From: Leptospiraceae bacterium
Lineage (GTDB): Bacteria; Spirochaetota; Leptospiria; Leptospirales; Leptonemataceae
NCBI GenBank assembly: GCA_026005135.1
Contig: BPKM01000009.1
Coordinates: 1-64,000, forward strand
Direction of reading: 5' to 3'
Length of the DNA stretch: 64,000 nt
A program made the position numbers and the translations under genes. A model generated the notes under the pieces. That model did not search any database. It worked only from the letters and a program-made list of their open reading frames with translations, and was not told the DNA's origin. Position 1 is the first letter of the stretch. Each line of letters begins with the position of its first letter. Shown piece by piece: positions 38,536-47,699 of the stretch.

Positions 38536-39603
38536 ATGGAAATAATTCAATATAATATAGAACCAATTAAAGAATCAAAACGTTTATGGGACTATGTTAA
38601 GGATCCTAAGATTATTACTAATTTCATTTTAGTTAAATTAAATAAACATTCCCTGTATTTAAAGAATAGCATTCCCCCAGCAGAATTTACACCTACAGAA
38701 GAAAAAGAAGGTGGTATTGAATTTTATTTTAATCCTTCAATAAAATTACAAGAACATGTTATATTATATTTAGATTTAAAACGTCATTTAGAATTTCATT
38801 TCCAGTTAATAAAAGAAATCTCTCCGGGAAGGGCTATATTAAAACCCGAAGAACTAAAAGTAAGTAAATTCCAACGTAGATATCATCGTATTCCAATTAA
38901 AGATGATGAAGTAATCGCTAATAATTTTCGTTTAAGTAAAAATAAAATATCTACCAATAATATACAATTTCAGATTACTGCAAAAGTTATTTTTCCACAG
39001 ATCGAAGAAAAGTATAAGGATCAATTTCCAGGTATGAAATTATTATTATCCAATGCAGAAAATTTACCAGAAGAAATAAAAAAACAGGAAATCAATACAC
39101 CTCAAATTATAAAAATTAATATTAAATATGTTTTTGTTTATCCAATTGTAGTATATCAGAAAAATAAATTTGTTCCCCTTATATATATTTTATTTCCTTA
39201 TTCTTCATCACCCCCAACAGAAGACAAAAAAACACAAATTTTAATTGAATTAGAAAAAATTGCAGATGAAACCTATGAAAAAATGATAGAAGCAAATACT
39301 ACTTTAATTAAAAAAAAACAAAGGGTCGTAAATATCTCTGAAGGAGGTGTTGCTTTAGAAATTACTGATGAAGAATTAAAATCTCTTATTCCTTATCAAG
39401 AAAATATTATTTTTGATCTTGTCTTTAAATTAGTAGCCCCCATAAGAATGGATGGAGAAATTCGATATATTCATAAACTAAAAAAAGAAGAAAAAGAAAG
39501 CCTGTTAGTAGGAATTGACTTTACAGGAGAAGGATATACAGATTTTCGTAAAAAGAATAGTGAATTATTAAAAAATCTAATATCAAAATTAAATTCAAAA
39601 TAA
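38536..39603 (+). CDS. PilZ-domain protein (putative c-di-GMP receptor)
   Basis: The protein has 355 residues. The C-terminal ~100 residues contain RVVNISEGGVALEITDEEL, the N-x-S-x-x-G motif of PilZ domains, followed by strands IIFDLVFKLVAPIRMDGEIRYIHK and VGIDFTGEGY. The R-x-x-x-R motif that normally precedes the fold may be KKKQR just before, or RRYHR at about residue 115, which would be too distant for one domain. N-terminal residues 1-120 may be a degenerate YcgR-N-like domain. An aaaggat Shine-Dalgarno precedes it. It sits between the OmpA-type gene and hisS on the same strand. Confidence 0.75.
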   Translation: MEIIQYNIEPIKESKRLWDYVKDPKIITNFILVKLNKHSLYLKNSIPPAEFTPTEEKEGGIEFYFNPSIKLQEHVILYLDLKRHLEFHFQLIKEISPGRAILKPEELKVSKFQRRYHRIPIKDDEVIANNFRLSKNKISTNNIQFQITAKVIFPQIEEKYKDQFPGMKLLLSNAENLPEEIKKQEINTPQIIKINIKYVFVYPIVVYQKNKFVPLIYILFPYSSSPPTEDKKTQILIELEKIADETYEKMIEANTTLIKKKQRVVNISEGGVALEITDEELKSLIPYQENIIFDLVFKLVAPIRMDGEIRYIHKLKKEEKESLLVGIDFTGEGYTDFRKKNSELLKNLISKLNSK

Positions 39604-39607
39604 TCTT

Positions 39608-40942
39608 ATGAAAAAATTTCAATCTTATCCAGGAACCAGAGATTTTTATCCTTACGAAATGCAAATTAGAAATTGGTTTTTTGAAAAACAAAGAGAAGTT
39701 TGTAAAAAATATGGATACGAAGAATATTCTGCTCCCATTTTAGAATATACAGATTTATATCGTTCTAAATCTTCTGAAGAAATTGTAAATGAACAACTTT
39801 ATACCTTTATCGATAGAGGAAATAGAGAAGTTTCTATACGTCCAGAAATGACACCTACCTTAGCAAGAATGATTGCTAATCGAGATCAGAGTTATATTCC
39901 ACCTCTAAGATGGTTTAGTATTGCTAATTTTATGAGGTATGAACGACCAGGTAAAGGACGTTTAAGAGAATTTTATCAGTTGAATGTAGATTTAATAGGT
40001 AGTAACAGTATTTATGCAGATGTAGAAATTTTATCAATCGCAATGGATTTATTAAAATCTTATGGTGCAAATGAAAATCAATTTATTGTAAGATTTAGTC
40101 ATAGAGCTTTATTAGATTTATGGCTTAATATTGTTGATAAAGAAAAATTACGTCAAATAGGAAGAATTATAGATAAAAAAGATAAAATTTCTTCTGAACA
40201 ATTTAAAAAAGAATTAGAACAAATATGTAATATAGAAGAAATCCAAAAAATTGAAAAATTTTTAAATCTTAAAATTTCTTTAAACAAAGATATAACATCA
40301 AATGATATTGAATTAAACAATAATAAAGAACAAATTATTGAAATTTTAAACCATTTAAGAAATATCTTTAAGTATTTAAGTATGAGTCATAATACAATCA
40401 ATGTATTATTTGATCCTTCTATTGTTCGAGGATTTGATTATTATACTGGTTTAATTTTTGAAATCTATGATACGCATCCAGAAAATAGAAGAGCAATTTT
40501 TGGTGGTGGAAGATATGATAATTTAATTGGACAATTTAGTAAAGAATCTTTACCTGCAATAGGTTTTGGAATGGGTGATGTTACCTTAGAAGAATTTTTA
40601 AGAAATCACAATTTATTACCAGAAATAAAATACAAAAAAGGTTTTTATTTTTCCCTTTTTGATGAAAACTTATATCAGGAATATCTAAAAATAGTTCATA
40701 TTTTAAGAAGCAATGATATACCTGTAGAATTATCTTTAAATAGACCCAAAAAATTTGGAAAAGAATTTGAATTAGCAGAGAAAAAAGGATACTATTATGC
40801 AATTATTATAGGAGAAGATGAGCTAAAAAATCACGAAATAAAAATTAAAAATCTTAAAAATGGACAGCAATTTAATATTTCTTATGATAATGAAAAAAAA
40901 TTATCAGAAGAACTTCATCATCTCTTAGCAGAAATAATATAG
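39608..40942 (+). CDS. hisS: histidyl-tRNA synthetase
   Basis: This 444-residue class II synthetase attaches His to tRNA-His. It starts with the typical FQSYPGTRDFYPYEMQIRNWFFEKQREV. Motif 2 is in FMRYERPGKGRLREFYQLNVDLIGS, the His-specific signature in IVRGFDYYTGLIFEIYD (about residue 277), and motif 3 in AIFGGGRYDNLIGQF and PAIGFGMGDVTLEEF. The C-terminal anticodon-binding domain follows. The length is normal (about 420-450). It starts 4 bp after the PilZ gene and ends in a hairpin shared with the convergent ilvC. Confidence 0.96.
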   Translation: MKKFQSYPGTRDFYPYEMQIRNWFFEKQREVCKKYGYEEYSAPILEYTDLYRSKSSEEIVNEQLYTFIDRGNREVSIRPEMTPTLARMIANRDQSYIPPLRWFSIANFMRYERPGKGRLREFYQLNVDLIGSNSIYADVEILSIAMDLLKSYGANENQFIVRFSHRALLDLWLNIVDKEKLRQIGRIIDKKDKISSEQFKKELEQICNIEEIQKIEKFLNLKISLNKDITSNDIELNNNKEQIIEILNHLRNIFKYLSMSHNTINVLFDPSIVRGFDYYTGLIFEIYDTHPENRRAIFGGGRYDNLIGQFSKESLPAIGFGMGDVTLEEFLRNHNLLPEIKYKKGFYFSLFDENLYQEYLKIVHILRSNDIPVELSLNRPKKFGKEFELAEKKGYYYAIIIGEDELKNHEIKIKNLKNGQQFNISYDNEKKLSEELHHLLAEII

Positions 40943-40975
40943 GGACCTCCTAAGAGGCTCCCTTAAATTCTTTTA
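40941..40975 (+). terminator. terminator between convergent hisS and ilvC
   Basis: agggacctc-ctaa-gaggctccct forms a 9-bp stem with one bulged base, starting inside the hisS stop region and followed by an AT-rich tail with several T (ttcttttatttc). Because the flanks are AT-rich on both sides it may act for both genes. Confidence 0.65.
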
Positions 40976-41977
40976 TTTCTTTTTAAGAAATTTCATCATT
41001 GCACGTAATTTTTGCCCTGTTTCTTCAATAGGATGTTTTTTCGCTTCTTCTCTTAATCGATTAAAATTAGGATATCCCTTTTGTGCTTCTTCGAGCCATT
41101 CCTTAGCAAATTTTGCCCCTTTATCTTTTTGTATTTCTGATAAAATTTGCTTCATATTTTGTTTTACATGATCATCAACAACACGAGGACCACGTGTTAG
41201 ATCTCCATATTCTGCTGTATCAGAAATAGAATGTCTCATATTTGCTATTCCACCTTCATAGATTAAGTCTGTTATTAATTTAACCTCATGTAAACACTCA
41301 AAATAAGCAATATCTGGATCATAACCAGCTTCTACTAAGGTTTCGAATCCCTTCATTATCAAAGAGGTTAATCCACCACATAAAACAGCTTGTTCGCCAA
41401 ATAAATCTGTTTCCGTTTCGTCTTTAAAAGTTGTTTCTAAAATACCTGCTCTACCTGCACCGATAGCAGATGCATGAGCTAAAGCTCGATCTTTTGCCTT
41501 TCCTGTTGCATCTTGATGTATTGCAATTAAAGCTGGTACACCTCCACCTTCTACATAAACTCTTCTTACTAAATGTCCAGGTCCCTTAGGTGCAACCATA
41601 TAGACATCAATATTCGAAGGTGGTTGTATAACTTCAAAGTGAATGTTAAATCCATGAGAAAAAACCAAAGCTTTTCCTTCTGTTAAATTTGGGGCAATAC
41701 TTTCTTCGTAAAGTTGTTTTTGCGTTTGATCTGGTGTTAATACCTGAATTATATCTGCCCTTTTACATGCTTCTGTAGGATGTAAAACTTCAAAACCATC
41801 TTCTTTAGCCTGAGATACAGAACGGGATTCTGGTCTTAAACCAATAATAACATTTAATCCAGAATCTCTCATATTTTGTGCCTGAGCATGTCCTTGACTT
41901 CCATAACCAAGTACTGCTATTGTTAAATCTTTTAAAATGCTTAAATCACAGGAATCATCATAATATATTTTAGCCAT
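40973..41977 (-). CDS. ilvC: ketol-acid reductoisomerase (class I)
   Basis: This 334-residue enzyme makes dihydroxy acids for valine, leucine and isoleucine synthesis, with Mg and NADPH. The Rossmann loop is [21 protein letters not shown] (about 20-40), followed by the cofactor-specificity loop [12 protein letters not shown] with Arg and Ser residues that favour NADPH. Further signatures are [27 protein letters not shown], the metal-binding acidic segment [16 protein letters not shown], and [17 protein letters not shown]. The length fits class I. No other branched-chain gene is adjacent. Confidence 0.97.
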   Translation of the reverse strand: MAKIYYDDSCDLSILKDLTIAVLGYGSQGHAQAQNMRDSGLNVIIGLRPESRSVSQAKEDGFEVLHPTEACKRADIIQVLTPDQTQKQLYEESIAPNLTEGKALVFSHGFNIHFEVIQPPSNIDVYMVAPKGPGHLVRRVYVEGGGVPALIAIHQDATGKAKDRALAHASAIGAGRAGILETTFKDETETDLFGEQAVLCGGLTSLIMKGFETLVEAGYDPDIAYFECLHEVKLITDLIYEGGIANMRHSISDTAEYGDLTRGPRVVDDHVKQNMKQILSEIQKDKGAKFAKEWLEEAQKGYPNFNRLREEAKKHPIEETGQKLRAMMKFLKKK

Positions 41978-42143
41978 AGAAGTAGATTTTTTATGAATGT
42001 GTTTCCTTTCAAGAAAATATTAAAATTTTTAGTAAATACAAGTATAATAGAATCAAAAATAAAATGCTTAAAAATCAAAATTATACCTGTAAATATCCAT
42101 TTATTAGATAGTTTATAATTAAATCTAAAAAAATAAATTTTTC

Positions 42144-42170
42144 TTGCAATTTTAAGAAAGCAATTATAAT
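42144..42170 (+). promoter_or_regulatory. promoter of the 42207 lipoprotein gene
   Basis: TTGCAA (42144-42149) and a perfect TATAAT (42165-42170), 15 bp apart, precede a strong AGGAGG Shine-Dalgarno (42191-42196) and the ATG at 42207. The short spacer is a weakness. Confidence 0.5.
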
Positions 42171-42206
42171 ATTTTAAAAATCCTCATAATAGGAGGTATC
42201 GCTAAT

Positions 42207-42635
42207 ATGAAAAGACTAATAAATAATACGATTTTATTAGTAGTATTTTTCTTATCGTGTAAAACATCATTTAGTCCAGATTTAGAAGAATTTTTAAATT
42301 AAATTTGTAATGAATTGGTAAATAAAAATGCTAATGGATATCTACAAATGATTTTAAAAGAGCAGCAAAATCAATACAAAGAATTAATATTAAATTCTGA
42401 ATTTTTTACTGGTGTAGAAGAATGCGAAATATCAGATTCTAAATTTGCAAATGAAAAGATTAACGAAAATGAGTATATGATCAGATTTTTTTTAAAATAT
42501 GCTCAAAATACATTTAGTCAGCTTGATCATTTTATTGTAAAAAGAAATGGAAAATGGTTTATTGATTTTCATAAAACCTATACACATGAAATGGAAAATA
42601 ATCCTAATCCATTTACTGGTAGGCAATATAAGTAA
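42207..42635 (+). pseudogene. small lipoprotein gene interrupted by an in-frame TAA
   Basis: A good promoter and AGGAGG Shine-Dalgarno precede MKRLINNTILLVVFFLSCKTSFSPDLEEFLN, a signal peptide with lipobox LSC. A TAA at 42300-42302 ends it at 31 residues, but the same frame continues open as ICNELVNKNANGYLQMILKEQQNQYKELILNSEFF ... IVKRNGKWFIDFHKTY to 42635. The track ORF at 42315 is this continuation read from a TTG. The full protein would have 142 residues. I do not recognise the family; the tail resembles the strand-rich end of DUF4878/SnoaL-like lipoproteins. A single substitution or sequencing error explains the stop. Confidence 0.7.
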
Positions 42636-42650
42636 AACCAGTAAAAATAT

Positions 42651-42687
42651 TTGACAACAATGTTGTAATTTTTATATTTGTAATATG
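42651..42687 (+). promoter_or_regulatory. promoter with operator, apparently leaderless start
   Basis: TTGACA (42651-42656) and TATATT (42673-42678) are 16 bp apart; the expected transcription start, about 7 bp downstream of the -10, falls at the ATG (42685) of the next gene, which has no Shine-Dalgarno. The inverted repeat ACAAC-aat-GTTGT (42654-42666) overlaps the -35, as a TetR-type operator would. Confidence 0.6.
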
Positions 42688-43836
42688 ATTCAAAGATATA
42701 TTCAAATACCAGAAGAACAGGAAGAGTTTTATCAATATTTAAACGATTATATTAAAAAAACAATTTCTGAAGAATATCAGAATACCGAACATGTTGTTTC
42801 AGAAGAAATTATTTATAAGCACATTCAGAACCTGATTGAATTTGGATTAATTTATTCACCAGTTAACAAAGAAAACGAATATTCAATCTGGAATTATTAT
42901 CAAAAAAATATCCTGATTAGTATAATCTCCCTATTAGAACTTGGTATAGTAAATGGTGGTTTAAGTTATATTACACATCAATATAGCTTATTTAATTATT
43001 GTTTGTCTTATATTAAAGAACATTATAATCAATCTTTTGAATTTCCTTTCTGGATATTATTACAGGGGAATTATGGTCTTGCTCGTAATTTACTTGCGAA
43101 ATACTTATTTTCTCAAGAAGATAAAGAATTATATATACAAAATCTTAAACATTATTTTGAACTTCCCGAATCCTTTATATTACAAATTCCCGATTTTTTT
43201 GAATATTTTTCTTTTTTTAATATTAATGATCAAAATATCCAGAAGAATAATTTAAATTTCAATATAGCCAAAATTCAATCTAAAAAATTATTAAATCCTT
43301 CTCATGGCTTAGAAGAAATCAAAACATATGAAATAGAATATAATACAATTATATCTATACCTGTAGATATTTCTTTATATATAGATTTATTCAGCAAACA
43401 ACTCTTAGGTAATTTATCAATAGCAACTGGACGATTGGTTTATGCATTCCAAAAGGCATTGAAATATACAAATGAAAGAATTCAAGGTGGGAAATTGATT
43501 TATAATTATCCAGCTATTCAGAACTTATTATTCAATGCAGATTCAACGATAGAAATAGCTTTAAATTCTTTATTTGCCTGTAATAAACTATCTTTTGATA
43601 AGGATCTTTTCTTAAAAGTATTAAGAATAAAAAAACAATTAATGCCTTTAATTTTACAGGGGGTTTCCGATTGCTTACAAACCCATGGGGGATATGGATA
43701 TATGCGTGATTATGGATTAGAAAAAGCATATCGAGATGTAAATCATTTAAAACAATATCTGGGTACATCTTTCGAAATTAGTCTATTTCTTGCTGAAGTT
43801 TATAAACATAAACAATCAAATTTACAGATAATATAA
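42685..43836 (+). CDS. acyl-CoA dehydrogenase-family protein, divergent subunit
   Basis: The protein has 383 residues. The C-terminal half matches the acyl-CoA dehydrogenase helical domain: LLGNLSIATGRLVYAFQKALKYTNERIQGGKLIYNYPAIQNLL, and QGVSDCLQTHGGYGYMRDYGLEKAYRDVNHLKQYLGTSFEI, the FAD-contacting G-G-x-G-x segment. The position that carries the catalytic Glu in many family members (Y-E-G-T) is Y-L-G-T here, and the middle-domain motif I-T-E-P-x-x-G-S-D is missing. It may therefore be a non-catalytic or FAD-sharing subunit, as in heteromeric acyl-CoA dehydrogenases, pairing with the next gene 21 bp downstream. Confidence 0.75.
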   Translation: MIQRYIQIPEEQEEFYQYLNDYIKKTISEEYQNTEHVVSEEIIYKHIQNLIEFGLIYSPVNKENEYSIWNYYQKNILISIISLLELGIVNGGLSYITHQYSLFNYCLSYIKEHYNQSFEFPFWILLQGNYGLARNLLAKYLFSQEDKELYIQNLKHYFELPESFILQIPDFFEYFSFFNINDQNIQKNNLNFNIAKIQSKKLLNPSHGLEEIKTYEIEYNTIISIPVDISLYIDLFSKQLLGNLSIATGRLVYAFQKALKYTNERIQGGKLIYNYPAIQNLLFNADSTIEIALNSLFACNKLSFDKDLFLKVLRIKKQLMPLILQGVSDCLQTHGGYGYMRDYGLEKAYRDVNHLKQYLGTSFEISLFLAEVYKHKQSNLQII

Positions 43837-43857
43837 ATTTTATTAAGGAAGGTTTAT

Positions 43858-45201
43858 ATGGAAATAAAAACAAAAAATTCCGAATATGTTATAGAAAAAT
43901 TAGCAGATGAAGAAAAATTATCACCTAAATATTTTTTAAATCAAATTACACCATACATGAAATTTTTGATTCATTATAATCAAGATAAATTATGGGAAAT
44001 GGATACAAAACTTTTACCTAAAAGATTACAAAAATTAAGAAGAAATTATAAAGCTTTTGCAGAAAAACATTTAAAACCCAATGCTCTCGAAATTGATGTT
44101 TATAAAAATAAAGATATATTAGAAAAAATTAAAGTAGAAGCTGCAAAGGCTGGCTATTTTTCTGATTTATTACCTTCTCCTATTGGATCAGTTGATTGGC
44201 TTACCTATCGATATCCTTTCCACTGGATTGCTTCTATTAAATACGAAGAATTATGTGCTGCCTGTGGTGGTTTGGGATTGTTAATTGGAGCCCATTCTCT
44301 TGGAGTAGCTCCTATTATGGTATCTGGTGATATAAATATTATTTTAAGACATCTTTATCCAATATTAAGAAAAAATAAAAAAGGTATACCTACTTTAATG
44401 GCATTTGCTATTACAGAACCAGCTGGTGGTTCTGATGTAGAAGATACAGAAGGTGGAACAAGATATAAACCTGTTACAACAGCAAAGCGTGTAAAAGGTG
44501 GCTGGTTATTAAATGGTAGAAAAGTTTTTATATCTGATGGCGATATCGCACATGCAGTAACCGTTTTTGCAGCACTGGAAAATAAAGCTTTAGATTCCTG
44601 GACATGTTTTTTGGTATATGATGGAACACCTGGATTTTCTCGTGGTAGAAATGAGTTAAAAATGGGACAAAGAGCATCTTCAGCAACAGAATTAATTTTT
44701 GAAGACTGTTTTGTTCCAGATTCTCAGATCGTTGGTGGTTTAGAAAAAGGCTGGATGTTAAATCGTCTAACGTTAAATTATTCTCGTATTCCTGTTGGTT
44801 CTATTGCTCTTGGTATTGCCAGAGGTGCAATGGAACATGCAATAGAATTTGCTAAAAAAACTACCTTTGCTGGCAAAAAGCTAATAGAATATCAAGAAAT
44901 ACAAATGCAAATTGCTGATATGTTAATTTTAACCTCTGCTTCTCGTATGATGATCTGGCAATATGCAAAAACATGGAAAGCACATCAATCCTGGTCTTCT
45001 ATGATTAAAGTATTTTGTTCTGATTCTGCAATGAAAGTTTGTGAAACAGCTATGGATATTTTATCAAATCATAGTATTTATCATAAAAATTATGTAGAAA
45101 AACATTTTAGAGATGCACGATTAACTCAAATTTATGAAGGTACAAATCAAATTAATCGATTAGCAATTATCGAGGATCAAATGGACGAATTATTAAAATA
45201 G
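43858..45201 (+). CDS. acyl-CoA dehydrogenase
   Basis: This 447-residue flavoprotein oxidises acyl-CoA to enoyl-CoA. The family motif occurs as FAITEPAGGSDVEDTEGG (about residue 183), the FAD/substrate segment as WLLNGRKVFISDGDIAHAVTVFA, and the C-terminal base as RDARLTQIYEGTNQINRLAIIEDQ (Glu in Y-E-G-T, about residue 427). An N-terminal extension of about 40 residues is present. An AAGGAAGG Shine-Dalgarno lies 7 bp before the ATG. It follows the divergent family member by 21 bp and is probably co-transcribed and complexed with it. Substrate chain length is unknown. Confidence 0.9.
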   Translation: MEIKTKNSEYVIEKLADEEKLSPKYFLNQITPYMKFLIHYNQDKLWEMDTKLLPKRLQKLRRNYKAFAEKHLKPNALEIDVYKNKDILEKIKVEAAKAGYFSDLLPSPIGSVDWLTYRYPFHWIASIKYEELCAACGGLGLLIGAHSLGVAPIMVSGDINIILRHLYPILRKNKKGIPTLMAFAITEPAGGSDVEDTEGGTRYKPVTTAKRVKGGWLLNGRKVFISDGDIAHAVTVFAALENKALDSWTCFLVYDGTPGFSRGRNELKMGQRASSATELIFEDCFVPDSQIVGGLEKGWMLNRLTLNYSRIPVGSIALGIARGAMEHAIEFAKKTTFAGKKLIEYQEIQMQIADMLILTSASRMMIWQYAKTWKAHQSWSSMIKVFCSDSAMKVCETAMDILSNHSIYHKNYVEKHFRDARLTQIYEGTNQINRLAIIEDQMDELLK

Positions 45202-45202
45202 T

Positions 45203-46336
45203 TTAACATTTATTTTTTACCAAAGTAGCTACTATTTCTACATGATAAGTCCTAGGGAAAAAATCAAAAATAGCAAAATGTTTAATCTTATAGCCAGTTT
45301 TTTTTAGAATTTGAATATCTCTATTAAATGTAGCAGGATTACAAGAAGAATAAATCATAGGAATATTACAATTTTCTAAGGATTGTATTAATTTCTTTCC
45401 TATTCCTTTGCGTGGTGGATTTATGATTATAATATCATACTGATTATTTTTTATATTAACTCCATTAGAATATAAATCTTTATAAATAAACTGATTTTTA
45501 ATATGATACTTTTTATAATTTAACTTAGCAAATTTTAAAGAAATAGAATTGGATTCATAACCTTCTATGGAATTTAAATAATTTAAAAAATAAGAAGATA
45601 TAATACCTGTTCCACAAAATAATTCTAATACATTTACTTTTGATTTTTGTGTTAATAATAATACTTTATTTTTTATCCAATCTAACCATTCGCGCAATAA
45701 AAATCGATTCGTTTGAAGGAAACAATCTGTTGAAATTTCCCATTCTACTTCTGGCATTAATTTTATATTAAAAGTTTGATTTTCTATTATGTTATTATTT
45801 ATATAAAAGATCTTTTTCTCTTTTAGCTTATTAGATGGATTATTTTGCTTTTTAATATATTCATTTAACTTTTCTGGTAAATTATAGCATCCCTCTTCTG
45901 AAAAAGGAACGATTATATTTGAATATAATCGGAAAAAACCATATTTTTGATTTAGATAATGTATCTTTACCTGATTTCTATATTTATATTCAGGAGAAAA
46001 ATAGTAATCAAATTGTCCTGTTTCTAAATAAGGTTTTATTTCTGAAAATTCTTTTAATAATTCAATTTTTAATGCTATTTCTTCTTTATAATCAATATGA
46101 CGATAACTACATCCTCCACATAAAGGAAAAATAGGACAATCAATCTTTTTTCTTAATGGATTTTTCTGAATAATTTTTTTTACAATACCAAAACCATGAT
46201 GTTTATTTTCTTTTATAATTTCAAAATGAATAATTTCATCTGGTAATGCACCATGAATAAAAAAAGGTTTATTATTAAAATAGGTTAAGGTAAATCCATT
46301 TTGAACCCATTTTATCGTTCTAACAGGATCAGTCAT
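45203..46336 (-). CDS. 23S rRNA (uracil-5-)-methyltransferase family (RlmD/TrmA-like)
   Basis: The protein has 377 residues. An iron-sulfur motif is visible as DCPIFPLCGGCSYRHIDY (about residue 65; the fourth Cys, usually further on, is CY in EEGCYNLPEK). YKYRNQVKIHY is conserved in this family. The methyltransferase domain has VLELFCGTGIISSYF, an acidic residue in IEGYESNS, DIIIINPPRKGIGKK and the catalytic Cys in MIYSSCNPATFNRD. The enzyme makes m5U in 23S rRNA or tRNA. A TRAM domain is short or absent at the N-terminus. Which uridine is modified cannot be read from the sequence. Its start overlaps xseB by 8 bp. Confidence 0.88.
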   Translation of the reverse strand: MTDPVRTIKWVQNGFTLTYFNNKPFFIHGALPDEIIHFEIIKENKHHGFGIVKKIIQKNPLRKKIDCPIFPLCGGCSYRHIDYKEEIALKIELLKEFSEIKPYLETGQFDYYFSPEYKYRNQVKIHYLNQKYGFFRLYSNIIVPFSEEGCYNLPEKLNEYIKKQNNPSNKLKEKKIFYINNNIIENQTFNIKLMPEVEWEISTDCFLQTNRFLLREWLDWIKNKVLLLTQKSKVNVLELFCGTGIISSYFLNYLNSIEGYESNSISLKFAKLNYKKYHIKNQFIYKDLYSNGVNIKNNQYDIIIINPPRKGIGKKLIQSLENCNIPMIYSSCNPATFNRDIQILKKTGYKIKHFAIFDFFPRTYHVEIVATLVKNKC

Positions 46337-46571
46337 CTTTATTTAAAATAGAGCTTTCATCAACTTCTTCTAATGTTTCTTTGCCATCATTATTAATGAT
46401 TTTATATATTTTACCTTCTGCTTTTTTTAAATATTCATAACATTGTTGTTTTAATTGGATACCTTCTTCGTATAATTTTAATGATTCCTCTAAGGTTAAT
46501 TCTCCACTCTCTAATTTATTTGTAATTTCTTCTAATCGTTTAATAGCTTCTTCGTATTTAAATTTTTTCAT
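46329..46571 (-). CDS. xseB: exodeoxyribonuclease VII small subunit
   Basis: The 80-residue helical protein KYEEAIKRLEEITNKLESGELTLEESLKLYEEGIQLKQQCYEYLKKAEGKI is a close match to XseB: two antiparallel helices around E-S-G-E-L-T-L-E-E-S-L. Several copies bind one XseA to form the single-strand exonuclease. xseA itself is not in the window. It lies 2 bp after the GlmU-like gene and overlaps the rRNA methyltransferase gene, so the three are probably co-transcribed. Confidence 0.95.
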   Translation of the reverse strand: MKKFKYEEAIKRLEEITNKLESGELTLEESLKLYEEGIQLKQQCYEYLKKAEGKIYKIINNDGKETLEEVDESSILNKDD

Positions 46572-46573
46572 TT

Positions 46574-47698
46574 TTAAACCAATCTTGAATAATATAATTT
46601 TGTCAATTCAATAAAGAAAGAATCTACAATTTGATTTCTTCTAGCAAAAATTTTTTCACAGTCTTTAAGAAAACGATCTAAATCATATTTATGCCCTCTT
46701 ATACCCCAGGAAAAGGGTGGTAAATAAGGGGGTGGACTTCCTCCAAAAACATTACATCCAATATCTATTACACTACCTGTATTAAGCATGGTACCAATCG
46801 AAGTTTTTACACAATCTCCAATAATAGAACCAAATTTAATTCGATTTGTATTGATGATAATAGGAGTATCGGTAAATTCCGGTATTCTTGCTTCTGGAAC
46901 AGAAATACGAACTTCTCCATAATTATTTTTTAGATCAGAAGTAGTTGTTAAAGCACCTAAGTTTACCCAATCACCAATTAAGGAATGTCCTACAAATCCT
47001 TCGTGATGTTTATTTGTAAAATTGCCAAAGATACTATTTTCTATTTCTCCTCCAACTCTACAATATTTCCCCAATATAACCCCACCTGTTATACGAACAT
47101 TATCAATATAACAATTTTCAGCTGCATAAAAAGGTCCTTCAATATAAGTAAAAGCACTAATTTTACAATTTTTATCAATAATAATAGGACCATTTCTTGC
47201 ATCGAGTACAACACCATAGGTAATATCTACACTTGGATGGATCCATATATCGGTATTATTCCCATGGATTTGTGCATATTTATGAGAATTATTATATTCT
47301 TCTCTTTTTAACTTTTTAAGATCAGCTAATATATTTTCTTCCACTTTATCTAAGATATGAATCAAATCAAACTCTAAGGAAGAACAAATTAAACTATCTT
47401 CAAATAGATCTTTTATATAGTTTAGTGAATCTTTTAAATTCTTTTTTGTTTTTAGTTCAGATGCAATTTCTGGATATACATCACAAAAAGATTTCCAATT
47501 ATTTTTATTACAAAAAATTTTCTCTAATTTTATTTCTGGATGAAAATATAATATCTCTTTATCTGAATGTTCTTGTTTAATTCTTTCAATTGCTGATAAA
47601 ATTCCATTGCGAAATTCAAAAATACTTTTATAACGTGCTAATATTCTACAATAAGGTAGATCAAATTCTATTAATATGATATTTTTAATTGTTTTCAT
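46574..47698 (-). CDS. GlmU-like protein with left-handed beta-helix
   Basis: The protein has 374 residues. The C-terminal half shows hexapeptide repeats (VDITYGVVLDARNGPIIIDKNCKISAFTYIEGPFYAAENCYIDNVRITGGVILGKYCRVGGEIENSIFGNFTNKHHEGFVGHSLIGDWVNLGALTTTSDLKNNYG), the left-handed beta-helix of nucleotidyl/acyltransferases. The N-terminal part begins IILIEFDLPYCRILARYKSIFEFRNGILS and fits NTP_transf_4 rather than the usual GlmU pyrophosphorylase loop L-x-A-G-x-G-T-R-M, which is absent. It is therefore a putative sugar nucleotidyltransferase relative, activity unproven. It begins 2 bp after the end of the glutamine synthetase gene. Confidence 0.78.
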   Translation of the reverse strand: MKTIKNIILIEFDLPYCRILARYKSIFEFRNGILSAIERIKQEHSDKEILYFHPEIKLEKIFCNKNNWKSFCDVYPEIASELKTKKNLKDSLNYIKDLFEDSLICSSLEFDLIHILDKVEENILADLKKLKREEYNNSHKYAQIHGNNTDIWIHPSVDITYGVVLDARNGPIIIDKNCKISAFTYIEGPFYAAENCYIDNVRITGGVILGKYCRVGGEIENSIFGNFTNKHHEGFVGHSLIGDWVNLGALTTTSDLKNNYGEVRISVPEARIPEFTDTPIIINTNRIKFGSIIGDCVKTSIGTMLNTGSVIDIGCNVFGGSPPPYLPPFSWGIRGHKYDLDRFLKDCEKIFARRNQIVDSFFIELTKLYYSRLV

Positions 47699-47699
47699 T

